Positions 22,558 through 31,050 of a stretch of 64,000 nt of DNA are shown here, in pieces. The notes beneath the pieces are model-generated. The model worked only from the letters and a program-made list of their open reading frames with translations. It did no database searches and had not been told where the DNA came from. The DNA lies in contig NZ_JANUFF010000003.1 in assembly GCF_024806495.1 (NCBI RefSeq), positions 310,001-374,000 of the forward strand, written 5' to 3'. How positions within the stretch are numbered: the stretch's first letter is position 1; each line of letters opens with the position of its first letter. This stretch comes from Chryseobacterium sp. JUb7. GTDB lineage: Bacteria; Bacteroidota; Bacteroidia; Flavobacteriales; Weeksellaceae. The translations under genes were made by a program, and so were the position numbers.

Positions 22558-25500
22558 ATGTACCACAAAATTAATTTTTTTAAGTTTAAAAAGCTAATTC
22601 CAATTGCATTAATCTTTCTCGTATCGGGAAATGTTTACGCAGAAGAATTTACTAAAAATGCCCCTGTGCACTCACAGGTCAATGAAACGATCACCGGAAA
22701 GATCCTGGATCAGGAAGGTAAGGGTATTAAAGGAGCTGTTATCACCGTTGTTGAAAGCGGAGTGACAGCCACTACTGATGCTGAAGGAAACTTTACGGTC
22801 GAGGCATCTATCGGTCAGAATTTAATGATTTCCTACGATGGATTCGAAGATCAGAAAGTCAGAATTTCCAACACGACTATTTCCATTAATCTGCAGTCAA
22901 AAAAGGATACTTCTATTGCTGAGGTGACTTTAGTGGGGTATGGATCTCAGAAAAAATCGGATTTAACAGGAGCAGTAAGCCAGTTAAAGGCTGAAAATTT
23001 TAAAGATGGAATGAATATCTCCGTAGATAATCTGATGCAGGGTAAAATCGCAGGTGTCCGTATCGTTCAGTCGAGTGGAGAGCCGGGAGCGGGAGTGAAT
23101 GTTACCATCAGAGGGATCGGATCGATCAGGAGTGGGAGTACTCCTCTGTTTGTCGTAGACGGCGTTCCTTTGAGTAATGATGCAGTAAGTGCACAAAGTC
23201 CAAACGTTGGTTTAGGAAATGCACAGGCAAAAAACCCATTAAACTTCCTGAATACATCGGATATAGAATCAATCACAGTGTTGAAAGATGCTTCTGCAGC
23301 TGCCATTTATGGAGCCAGAGGTTCCAACGGTGTTGTCTTGGTAACAACAAAAAGAGGAAAAAAGGGCGAGCCGATGTTTACATATGACACGTATTTAGGA
23401 TTTTCTTCTGTAATTAAAAAATTGGATTTAATGACGGCCGATGAATACAGAGCGGCAGGAATCAATAAATTATATGACCACGGGGGAAGCACAGACTGGC
23501 AGGATGAACTTTACAGAAATGCCGTTTCATCAAACCACTCGGTTTCATTCTCAAAAGCTACAGAAACCGGAAACTATTTTGCATCCCTTTCTCATATGGA
23601 TCAGGATGGTATTGTGCTGAACAGTGGTTTCAAAAGAACGACGGCCCGTTTGAACGCAGAAGAGTCTTTTTTTGATAATAAAAGATTAAAAGTTAAGGTA
23701 AATCTTACCGCAAGTGATATTAAAGAAACCGGAATTCCGAACGGTGGTAACGCAGGATCGGACGGTCAGGTAATTATCCACGCTTTAATGGCCAATCCTA
23801 CCCGTTCTGTATATGATGAAAATGGAAGTTATACCAATTTCAACATGAATGCTCACTATAATCCTTTGTATTTATTAAGTGTTTATAATGATAAAACCAA
23901 TACCTTCAGAGTATTAGGGAATACAGAAGCTACGTTGAGAATCTTACCGGGACTAAATTATAAATTCAATTTAGGAATAGACAAAACAATGTCGGAAAGG
24001 AATACAACGATGTATCCGAATGTTACCGACAGAACGCCAAAAGGGATGTACGTTCAGGCAAATCTTGATTCTTATAATGTGCTTCTGGAACATTATTTAA
24101 CATATGACCTTAGCTTAAATAAGCATAATTTCAGCTTATTGGGAGGTTTTTCTTACCAGAAATTCAAATCTACAGGAACTTATTTCGGAGTAAAAGATAT
24201 TGCCGCTCAGGGAGCAGGAATCGCACCGGAAATTAATCCTGGATATTCAGGAACGGCATTTGTTCCGGGGGCAGGATATGCTCAGGAAAATGAGTTGCAG
24301 TCATATTTCGGAAGGGTAAATTATAATTTCGACAAAAAATATTTAATAACCGCTTCATTAAGAGCTGATGGTTCTACGCGCTTCGGTCTGAACAACAAAT
24401 ACGGATATTTCCCTTCAGTTGCTGTGGGATGGACGATGTCTAATGAAAATTTCCTGAAGGATTCTCAGATTGTCAATGAGTTGAAACTGAGAGGAAGCTG
24501 GGGGCAGACCGGTAACCAGGAAGTAACCAATAAGATTACTCAGGCAAGTTCTTCATTGGCACAGTCTGCAGGCTATTATTTATATGAAAACTTAAATCTG
24601 ATCAATGGAGTAATCATCAACAGAACCGCTAACCCGGACCTTAAGTGGGAGGTTGTGGAACAAACCAATGTTGGAGCAGATTTCAGCTTATTTAAAAACA
24701 AACTGTACGGATCATTGGAATATTATCATAAAACAACAAAAGATCCGATCTTATTTATTACTGCCCCTCCATTGAGCCCGACCGAAAAATATTGGGTAAA
24801 CGCAGCGGGGGAAATTGTTAACAAAGGTTTTGAATTCTCGTTGGGTTCAGAAATTATTAAAAATGAAAATTTTACATGGAATCTTGATGTCAACGGAGCA
24901 ACAGTAAATAACGTTGTTAAAAATCTTCCGGTTTCAGCAATTTATTCCGGTGAGGTTTCCGGTCCCGGACTTTCAGGGGTTACCGCTAATATTTATAAAA
25001 ACGGATATGAAGCGGGATCTTTCTATATGCTTAATTATCAGGGGATCGATGCCAACGGAAAATATATCTATGAAGATATCAACGGTGACGGAAGAATTGA
25101 TCAGAATGACAGAAAAATTTTTGAAGGAGCTGTTCCCAATTTCACGTTCGGAATCAATTCTTATATGAAATACAAGAAGTTTGATTTTTCATTCTCGTTT
25201 ATCGGTCAGACAGGAGGTTATTTAGTTAATAATACGGCTCTGAATTTAAATATCAACAATTTAGCTTCGGACAGAAACGTGTTGAAAAACTTCTACGATT
25301 CGGGAGCGAGCTTTACCAATCAGCCACAGCTATCTTCTTTATATCTTGAGAAGTCAGACTTTTTACGCTTGAATAACGTAAGATTAGGATACACTTTCGA
25401 TATCAATCAGCTGAAATTTCTTAGAAGCATCAATCTGTATGTAAGTGCACAGAATTTATTTACCATTACCAATTATACAGGCTATGATCCACTTGTGGAT

Positions 25501-25599
25501 ACCAACAAACAGGTTGGGGGGAATCAGTCTCTGGGAATTGATTATACAACGTATCCGTCTGCGAAGACATTTATTTTGGGAGCAACCGTTAAATTTTAA
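22558..25599 (+). CDS. SusC/RagA-type TonB-linked outer membrane transporter
   Basis: A 1013-aa outer membrane protein. A signal peptide (about 1-28, ending NVYAE) is followed by a carboxypeptidase-D-like beta-sandwich (about 43-120, ITGKILDQEGKGIKGAVITV). The plug domain has the SusC signatures DNLMQGKIAGVRI, GEPGAGVNVTIRGIGSI and TPLFVVDGVPLSN. A long 22-strand-type barrel ends in FILGATVKF with a terminal Phe. With its SusD partner 17 bp downstream it imports large nutrients across the outer membrane, powered by TonB. The substrate is not evident. Expression may be controlled by the Cys-Cys leader. Confidence 0.95.
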   Translation: MYHKINFFKFKKLIPIALIFLVSGNVYAEEFTKNAPVHSQVNETITGKILDQEGKGIKGAVITVVESGVTATTDAEGNFTVEASIGQNLMISYDGFEDQKVRISNTTISINLQSKKDTSIAEVTLVGYGSQKKSDLTGAVSQLKAENFKDGMNISVDNLMQGKIAGVRIVQSSGEPGAGVNVTIRGIGSIRSGSTPLFVVDGVPLSNDAVSAQSPNVGLGNAQAKNPLNFLNTSDIESITVLKDASAAAIYGARGSNGVVLVTTKRGKKGEPMFTYDTYLGFSSVIKKLDLMTADEYRAAGINKLYDHGGSTDWQDELYRNAVSSNHSVSFSKATETGNYFASLSHMDQDGIVLNSGFKRTTARLNAEESFFDNKRLKVKVNLTASDIKETGIPNGGNAGSDGQVIIHALMANPTRSVYDENGSYTNFNMNAHYNPLYLLSVYNDKTNTFRVLGNTEATLRILPGLNYKFNLGIDKTMSERNTTMYPNVTDRTPKGMYVQANLDSYNVLLEHYLTYDLSLNKHNFSLLGGFSYQKFKSTGTYFGVKDIAAQGAGIAPEINPGYSGTAFVPGAGYAQENELQSYFGRVNYNFDKKYLITASLRADGSTRFGLNNKYGYFPSVAVGWTMSNENFLKDSQIVNELKLRGSWGQTGNQEVTNKITQASSSLAQSAGYYLYENLNLINGVIINRTANPDLKWEVVEQTNVGADFSLFKNKLYGSLEYYHKTTKDPILFITAPPLSPTEKYWVNAAGEIVNKGFEFSLGSEIIKNENFTWNLDVNGATVNNVVKNLPVSAIYSGEVSGPGLSGVTANIYKNGYEAGSFYMLNYQGIDANGKYIYEDINGDGRIDQNDRKIFEGAVPNFTFGINSYMKYKKFDFSFSFIGQTGGYLVNNTALNLNINNLASDRNVLKNFYDSGASFTNQPQLSSLYLEKSDFLRLNNVRLGYTFDINQLKFLRSINLYVSAQNLFTITNYTGYDPLVDTNKQVGGNQSLGIDYTTYPSAKTFILGATVKF

Positions 25600-25616
25600 T
25601 TAAGTTAAAAGAAATT

Positions 25617-27383
25617 ATGAGATCTAAATTTTTAAATATAAATAGAATCGTTTTATCTGTTGCTACATTGGCTTTAGTAGGATGTACCAACCTGGATGAA
25701 AAAGTAATTGATGAGGTATTAGGATCTGAAAATATAGATCCTGAAGCGGCGCTGACTGCTGCTTACAGTCAGTTGGGAGAAGGAACTTTTGTAGACCACG
25801 GAAACGTGTTTGCGTTACAGGAATATTCTACTGATGAGGCGATGTTGCCAACAAGAGGAAGCGATTGGGGTGATGGTGGAAAATGGAGAGCGATGCACGA
25901 ATTTACCTGGGATGCAGGTAACGATGTGGTAAAAACAACCTGGAACAACCTTAATTTCGGTATTACCAAGTCTTTGACAGCAATTTCCAGCATTGAAAGG
26001 AGTTCTATTGCTAATAAATCCCTGTTTTTAGCAGAAGCAAAAGGATTGCTTGTTTATTATACCTATACAACGCTCGACCTTTTCGGACAGGCTCCTTACA
26101 GAGATCCGGGAAATCTCAGCGCACCGATTGAGATCCGAAAAGCAGAGACCACTATTGATGCTTTAATTACGGAGGTTGAGGGTCTTATTCCGTCATTGGC
26201 AGATATTAAAACTCAAAATACACATGCCGGAAGGTTTACAAAACAGGCAGCTTACGCTTTATTGGCGGATATGTATCTGAACAGGGCTGTTTTGAAGAAT
26301 AAAACAGGAAGCAGCTTCAATTTTACGGAACCGGCTGTGAATGGAGGTGGAACGGATATGGATAAGGTGATTGAATATTCTAATTTACTGATCAACAATC
26401 CGAATTTCAGCTTAGAATCAAATTATTTCCACAATTTTGATATTAATAACGACACGAGTAAAGAAATGATCTTTACGGTTGTCCAGAAGAAAATTGCGAA
26501 TTCAGACAAAGGTTCAGATAATGATCTGGCTTATATGTCAATGGAAAGAATTCAAAAGCCGTCGCCTGATAACAGGGGAACAAATGCCAATTGTGTTACT
26601 CCTGAATTTTATTATTCATGGACCGGAAATTTTAATGATCCCCGTTTCCAAAGAACATATCAATATGAAGACGGAACATGGTTCAGAAATGACGGAACAG
26701 ATATTAGTGTACCCTCAACAAGTAAAGTGGAAGGAACAGGGAAGCCTTGGTTCCATTTCAACAGAGGACTGCAGGTTGGTCAGCAATATGGTCCTAAAAT
26801 TCTTGCGAGCGGAAATTTTGATATGACCGCAGACGGAAGAATTAAAGTCTATAAATTATTCACAGAAAAAAATACAACACTTGCTGCTGATTTTACCCCT
26901 GAATTAAACTTTGATAATCCTGCAGAAGCGGTACTTACACAGGCTCAGATCAACAGAGGAGTAAGGAATTTCAAGTTTGAATTTGATCCTGGGTACGGAA
27001 ACAACGGAACCAGCGGGATGGATGTTCCTTTGTACAGACTGGGAACAGTTTATATGATGAGAGCAGAAGCGTATTTCAGAAACGGAAATGTTGGAGCGGC
27101 TTTAGCTGATGTCAATAAACTGAGAACGAGCAGAACGAATGATTCATTAAAGGGTAATACCTCTGGTGTTGCTATCGGTTCTCTGGATGCCAATACATTA
27201 TTTAAAGAAAGTGGGTATGAGCTGTACTGGGAAATGTACAGAAGAAAGGCGATGATCAGATTCGGAAAGTTTGATCTTCCGGGAACTGCAAAACCTGCTT
27301 CTCAGCCTTACAGAAGAATTTTTCCGATTCCTCAGGCGACAATCGATGCTTCAACAGATTTCAAGCAGAACCCAGGATATTAA
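25617..27383 (+). CDS. SusD/RagB-family surface lipoprotein
   Basis: A 588-aa lipoprotein that forms the lid of the SusC channel and captures the ligand. The signal peptide ends with the lipobox LVGC (Cys23, LALVGCTNLDEKV). Typical SusD features are the TPR-like helices (FTKQAAYALLADMYLNRAVL), the YRLGTVYMMRAEAYFRNGNVGAALADVNKLRTSR region, and the C-terminal ...ELYWEMYRRKAMIRFGKF ... YRRIFPIPQATIDASTDFKQNPGY ending. It is cotranscribed with the SusC gene, and a perfect terminator follows. The Leu- and Trp-lined ligand site cannot be assigned by eye. Confidence 0.94.
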   Translation: MRSKFLNINRIVLSVATLALVGCTNLDEKVIDEVLGSENIDPEAALTAAYSQLGEGTFVDHGNVFALQEYSTDEAMLPTRGSDWGDGGKWRAMHEFTWDAGNDVVKTTWNNLNFGITKSLTAISSIERSSIANKSLFLAEAKGLLVYYTYTTLDLFGQAPYRDPGNLSAPIEIRKAETTIDALITEVEGLIPSLADIKTQNTHAGRFTKQAAYALLADMYLNRAVLKNKTGSSFNFTEPAVNGGGTDMDKVIEYSNLLINNPNFSLESNYFHNFDINNDTSKEMIFTVVQKKIANSDKGSDNDLAYMSMERIQKPSPDNRGTNANCVTPEFYYSWTGNFNDPRFQRTYQYEDGTWFRNDGTDISVPSTSKVEGTGKPWFHFNRGLQVGQQYGPKILASGNFDMTADGRIKVYKLFTEKNTTLAADFTPELNFDNPAEAVLTQAQINRGVRNFKFEFDPGYGNNGTSGMDVPLYRLGTVYMMRAEAYFRNGNVGAALADVNKLRTSRTNDSLKGNTSGVAIGSLDANTLFKESGYELYWEMYRRKAMIRFGKFDLPGTAKPASQPYRRIFPIPQATIDASTDFKQNPGY

Positions 27384-27415
27384 GTTACTTTATATCAAAT
27401 TAATTTTTGTACACA

Positions 27416-27449
27416 GAAGCGAAGAGATATTCTCTTCGCTTCATTTTTT
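27416..27449 (+). terminator. Terminator after the SusC/SusD unit
   Basis: Perfect 12-bp stem GAAGCGAAGAGA / TCTCTTCGCTTC with a 3-base loop, followed by ATTTTTT. Confidence 0.9.
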
Positions 27450-27503
27450 GTCTTGAAATTATAAGTTTTGCTTACATCCGCACCTGACCAATGAAGAATA
27501 AAT

Positions 27504-28058
27504 CTAGTCTTCATTCAGCATACCCAATTCTCCGAAATATTTTTTAAATTTCTGGATTTTCGGACCTACAACAGCACTGCAATAAGGCTGTGTCGGATTT
27601 TCGTTGTAATATCCCTGATGGTATTGTTCTGCAGCCCAGAATTTTTCGAACTTTGTTAATTCTGTTACATATGTTCCTGCCCATCTTCCGGATTCCTGAG
27701 AAGTTTTAATGGCTTCTTCAGCTTTTGCTTTTTCAGCATCATCTTTATAATAAATGACAGAACGATATTGAGTTCCGATGTCATTTCCCTGTCTGTTTAA
27801 TTGAGTAGGATCATGAAGGAAGAAAAATACATCCATTAACTGCTTGTAAGAAATAATTGCCGGATCATACGTGATCTGTACCACTTCTGCATGGCCTGTT
27901 TCTCCTGTGCAGACCTCTTCATAAGTAGGATTGTCTTTATGACCTCCAGAATATCCTGAAATTGCAGACTGTATACCTTTAAGCATATTGAAACAGCTTT
28001 CCACACACCAGAAACATCCGCCTCCGAAAGTGATCTGTTCTAATTTATTGTTATCCAT
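27504..28058 (-). CDS. msrA: MsrA, peptide methionine-(S)-S-oxide reductase
   Basis: Reduces methionine-S-sulfoxide in proteins or free form, repairing oxidative damage. The catalytic motif GGGCFWCVES lies near the N-terminus. Also present are YSGGHKDNPTYEEVCTGETGHAEVVQI, FFFLHDPTQLNRQGNDIGTQYRSVIYY and AEQYHQGYY. The start is set at 28058 (MDNNKLEQITFGGGCFW), giving 184 aa, the normal length. The frame is open for 56 further codons with a hydrophobic stretch, but these are not conserved and extend towards the repeat region. A periplasmic longer form cannot be ruled out. Confidence 0.93.
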   Translation of the reverse strand: MDNNKLEQITFGGGCFWCVESCFNMLKGIQSAISGYSGGHKDNPTYEEVCTGETGHAEVVQITYDPAIISYKQLMDVFFFLHDPTQLNRQGNDIGTQYRSVIYYKDDAEKAKAEEAIKTSQESGRWAGTYVTELTKFEKFWAAEQYHQGYYNENPTQPYCSAVVGPKIQKFKKYFGELGMLNED

Positions 28059-28235
28059 TCTAAGTTGATTATTGTATTTAAATATTTTCTCTTTTGAGGA
28101 ATAATTTATGGAGAAAAAACTAATCAAAAATATGAAAAACTTTTTCAAATAAGGTCTTCTAAACTCGTCTAAACGCAAATTATGATGATAGATGAGACAA
28201 ATTAATTTATGCATAATCATGTGCATAATATGAAA

Positions 28236-28382
28236 TATAAATTTCCAGATGAAATTAGGGAGATAGTATTAGGAATGTCATCCTGAGCGCGCAGCAGTCG
28301 AAGGATTTCAACAAAGCTACATCTTATATGGAAGACTTTAAATATTCTCAAAGATCCTTCGAGAGCCTCAGGATGACAGCGT
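28236..28382. repeat. 147-bp tandem repeat, copy 1
   Basis: Starts TATAAATTTCCAGATGAAAT. It contains inverted arms TGTCATCCTGAG...AGTCGAAGGAT (from 28276) and GATCCTTCGAGAG...CTCAGGATGACA (to 28378). It is followed directly by copy 2 with few differences. The TGTCATCCTGAG-AGTCGAAGGAT inverted ends are those of a repeat common in Bacteroidota genomes (recollection). No gene is seen in it. Confidence 0.85.
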
Positions 28383-28532
28383 TATAAATTTCCAGATGAA
28401 ATTAGAGAGATAGTATTAGGAATGTCATCCTGAGCGCGCAGCAGTCGAAGGATTTCAACAAAGCTGAATCTTATACAGAAGACTTTAAATATTCTAAGAT
28501 CCTTCGAGAGCCTCAGGATGACAGTGTTATAA
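28383..28532. repeat. 147-bp tandem repeat, copy 2
   Basis: Directly adjoins copy 1 and is near-identical; the main differences are in the centre (GCTGAATCTTATACAG against GCTACATCTTATATGG) and a two-base deletion before the right arm. The perfect head-to-tail join suggests a recent local duplication of one element and not two insertions. Confidence 0.85.
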
Positions 28533-28547
28533 TTAAAACGTAAAAAT

Positions 28548-28577
28548 GAAAAAAGCACCCTAAAAAAAAGGATGCTC
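28548..28577 (-). terminator. Terminator after the ROK kinase gene
   Basis: On the minus strand AGCATCC pairs with GGGTGCT (one G-U) around a T-rich loop, followed by TTTTTTC. It begins 25 bp after the stop codon. Confidence 0.7.
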
Positions 28578-28601
28578 AATATGATTCAATATTACTCTCA
28601 G

Positions 28602-29570
28602 TTATTTTTCCCAAACCAAAGCACTTGCTCCCAAAATAGCAGCATCTGCTTCGTCCAGTTCACTGAAAACCAATTTTACTTTATTTCTGAAAATAGGAAG
28701 AAGGTTTCTTTCCATATGAAGTTTTGTAGGCTTTAAGATAAAATCTCCGGCTTTAATTACTCCTCCAAATAAAAGAATCGCTTCCGGCGAAGAAAACATC
28801 ACAAAGTTAGCCAATGCTTCTCCTAATTTCTGCCCTGTATATCTGAAAACCTCAATCGAAATCGGGTCTCCTTTTAAAGCACATTCGTGTACTGTTTTAG
28901 AATTAATTTCCTCTTCAGGAAACTGGCTCAGCATAGATTCAGGAAACTCGGCTCTCATTTTCTTAGCAGTGATTGCGATTCCTGTTGCAGATGCATACGC
29001 TTCAAGACTTCCTTCAGAACCTGTGCTCCAGTGTTTTCTTCCGCCTGGTTTTACAATGGTGTGTCCCAGTTCTCCGGCAAATCCGTCATGTCCGTAGATC
29101 AATTTTCCGCTGGCTACAATTCCGCTTCCGACGCCTGTTCCCAGAGTGATCATGATAAAATCTTTCATGCCACGCGCTGCTCCGAAAAGCATCTCCCCAA
29201 AAGCTGCTGCATTAGCATCATTGGTGATTGTACACGGCATGCCAAATTTATTGGTCATCATCTCCCCGAAAGGAATAACGCCTTTCCAGGGTAAATTGGG
29301 AGCCTGCTCGATGGTTCCTTTATAATAGTTTCCGTTGGGTGCACCCACTCCAATTCCGTCAAAATTTTTTTCGGTACCGTGGCTTTCAATGAGAGGGTTT
29401 ACCTTTTCATATAAAGCATCGATAAAATCCTCAACCTTTTCATAGGCGTCTGTTCTTAAGTTTCCTTTTTCAAGAACTTCTCCGCGGTGGTTTACTACTC
29501 CAAATTTGGTATTTGTACCACCAATATCAATTCCAAGGGCAACGTGTTTTGATAAATCTATTAATGACAT
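28602..29570 (-). CDS. ROK-family sugar kinase (glucokinase-like)
   Basis: A 322-aa kinase. The phosphate motif is ALGIDIGGTNTKFGVV, the catalytic Asp lies in CTITNDANAAAFGE, and the adenosine motif is ITLGTGVGSGIV. The ROK signature GELGH is present. The family's zinc site, normally CxCGxxGCxE after GELGH, is replaced here: GELGHTIVKPGGRKHWSTGSEGSLEAYAS has none of the cysteines, while the Glu of SLEAY remains. Sugar phosphorylation, most likely of glucose, is inferred from overall similarity to Bacteroidota glucokinases. It stands alone, with a terminator behind it. Confidence 0.88.
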   Translation of the reverse strand: MSLIDLSKHVALGIDIGGTNTKFGVVNHRGEVLEKGNLRTDAYEKVEDFIDALYEKVNPLIESHGTEKNFDGIGVGAPNGNYYKGTIEQAPNLPWKGVIPFGEMMTNKFGMPCTITNDANAAAFGEMLFGAARGMKDFIMITLGTGVGSGIVASGKLIYGHDGFAGELGHTIVKPGGRKHWSTGSEGSLEAYASATGIAITAKKMRAEFPESMLSQFPEEEINSKTVHECALKGDPISIEVFRYTGQKLGEALANFVMFSSPEAILLFGGVIKAGDFILKPTKLHMERNLLPIFRNKVKLVFSELDEADAAILGASALVWEK

Positions 29571-29655
29571 TTCTATTCTTAAATTCTAAAAGGTTAAAAT
29601 TATAAAAAAGATTGGGATTAATGGATTATTAACTAAACATTTATTTAAAAAAAAA

Positions 29656-30867
29656 TTAAGCAGCTTTTACCGTTTTCTTTTTTCTTCTTCCCCACCAAAC
29701 CAGAAAGCCAGTAACTGGTAATGAAGCACATATGATACTTACGACGAAAGCAATGATCTTTGTTGGAAGCCCTAAAATAGATCCTACGTGAATATCATAA
29801 TTGGCTCCCACCGTTTTTTCACCAAAATTTTTGTCTTTCATGTCGTGAGTATGAAGCAGCTCTCCTGAATTTTCATCGAAAATTAAACTGCTGCTTTTGT
29901 GATAAGAATATGATAAGTGTTTCACATAAACTTCAAAATTCGGATGTTCGTGATCATCCATATGTTCGTGTCCCAAATCAATGGAGAATCCATAAGAATC
30001 AGGATACTTTGCCTTAACGGTATTGCTTATTTTATCTAATGTACCTTCTGTTCTCAATTCAATGGGAGCTTTTGTCTTAATGGATGAGAAGTCCGGATAT
30101 TGAGTGCTTCCGCCCGAGAAGATAAAATAGAATGCTGCCTGAACTGCAAAAAACGCATAAAATAGTCCCGTTAATGAAAAGATTAATGCAAAAATCGAAG
30201 CATAAAACCCTAATACATTATGAAGGTCATAGTTTTTTCTTTTCCAGCTTTTTACATTTTGCCATTTGAAAGAGAAACGCTGCTTCCTGGCTGCTTTATT
30301 TTTCGGCCACCACAAAATAATCCCCGAAATCAGCATAATAACAAAAATAATCACAGGAATTCCCACCAGATAAGTTCCCCAATCCTGCTTTAAAAGATAG
30401 CTCCAGTGGATCATTTTTACAATCTGAAAGAAGCCGTTTTTCTCATCGTAAGTTCTTAGGACCTTGCCATTATAAGGATTTACATAAGCGACTTTATAGA
30501 TTGGGAATTCATCAAAATAATTCCAGCCTTTCGGATCATGCTCATACCAGTAAAAAAGATAAGACATTTTTTTATCAATCGGGATATTGACCCAGTGAAT
30601 AGGATATTTTTCCTTTACCTGCTCATCGACCGCTTTTTCTAAGGTACGAATCGGAAGAATATGCTTCTGATCGATATTTTGCTCGTTGTGATAGATAACA
30701 TCTTTTCTTGTGAAATTTTCAACCTCATCTTTGAATACGTACAATGCTCCGGTAATGGAAATGATAAAAATCAAAAATCCAATGCCCAGACCAAACCACA
30801 AATGCAGTTTTCCGGTCCATTTTTTAAATGCGCTCGGTTTTTTCTTCTGGTGATGCTTTTTCTTCAT
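29656..30867 (-). CDS. PepSY-associated TM protein (iron-uptake associated), paralog 1
   Basis: A 403-aa inner-membrane protein with four membrane spans: about 17-40 (HLWFGLGIGFLIFIISITGALYVF), 165-187, 214-236 and 370-395. PepSY-like periplasmic domains lie between them. Conserved His residues flank the spans (KLHLWFGL, YDLHNVLGFYASI, YDIHVGSILG). The type is found beside siderophore receptors and is thought to act as a membrane reductase releasing iron, but that is not proven. It is closely similar to the protein at 33168-34370. It is separated from the receptor gene upstream by a terminator-like stem and has its own -7 box. Confidence 0.88.
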   Translation of the reverse strand: MKKKHHQKKKPSAFKKWTGKLHLWFGLGIGFLIFIISITGALYVFKDEVENFTRKDVIYHNEQNIDQKHILPIRTLEKAVDEQVKEKYPIHWVNIPIDKKMSYLFYWYEHDPKGWNYFDEFPIYKVAYVNPYNGKVLRTYDEKNGFFQIVKMIHWSYLLKQDWGTYLVGIPVIIFVIMLISGIILWWPKNKAARKQRFSFKWQNVKSWKRKNYDLHNVLGFYASIFALIFSLTGLFYAFFAVQAAFYFIFSGGSTQYPDFSSIKTKAPIELRTEGTLDKISNTVKAKYPDSYGFSIDLGHEHMDDHEHPNFEVYVKHLSYSYHKSSSLIFDENSGELLHTHDMKDKNFGEKTVGANYDIHVGSILGLPTKIIAFVVSIICASLPVTGFLVWWGRRKKKTVKAA

Positions 30868-30884
30868 GTTTTCCTTAAGTTCGG

Positions 30885-30892
30885 CAAAGATA
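30885..30892 (-). promoter_or_regulatory. -7 element TATCTTTG for PepSY paralog 1
   Basis: An exact TAnnTTTG on the minus strand, 17 bases before the ATG. A 17-bp box similar to that of the receptor operon lies just upstream. Confidence 0.5.
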
Positions 30893-30907
30893 AGCCTTTA
30901 ATTTTTA

Positions 30908-30924
30908 TTTAGAATGCTTATAAA
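30908..30924. promoter_or_regulatory. Candidate iron-regulator box (TTTATAAGCATTCTAAA, minus strand)
   Basis: 14 of 17 bases match the symmetric sequence TTTAGAAT-A-ATTCTAAA, against 15 of 17 for the box at 38776-38792. It lies 15 bases upstream of the -7 box. The symmetric sequence was derived from these two sites, so the match is partly circular. Fur is the obvious candidate regulator. Confidence 0.45.
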
Positions 30925-30953
30925 TTGATTGTTTGATTAGTCAATAATTTAAC

Positions 30954-31018
30954 TGAAAAAAGGCACCTCATTTAATTCTCAAATACCAATTGCATTATCT
31001 TATTAAATGAAACGCCTT
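30954..31018 (-). terminator. Terminator after the TonB-dependent receptor at 31051
   Basis: On the minus strand AAGGCGTTTCATTTAAT (31018-31002) pairs with ATTAAATGAGGTGCCTT (30976-30960) over 17 positions with three G-U pairs and no mismatch, followed by TTTTTTC. The loop is 25 bases. Confidence 0.75.
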
Positions 31019-31050
31019 GTTTAATCTAATCCTGAAAGTTTTAGATTTAA

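Noticed and set aside
28059..28226. 56-codon N-terminal extension of msrA with a hydrophobic stretch
   Set aside because: The catalytic domain begins just after 28058, and the extension is Phe/Tyr/His-rich AT sequence without a convincing signal cleavage site; kept only as a remote possibility.
28236..28532. Possible CRISPR array
   Set aside because: Only two long adjacent units with internal inverted ends and no spacers; no cas genes nearby.
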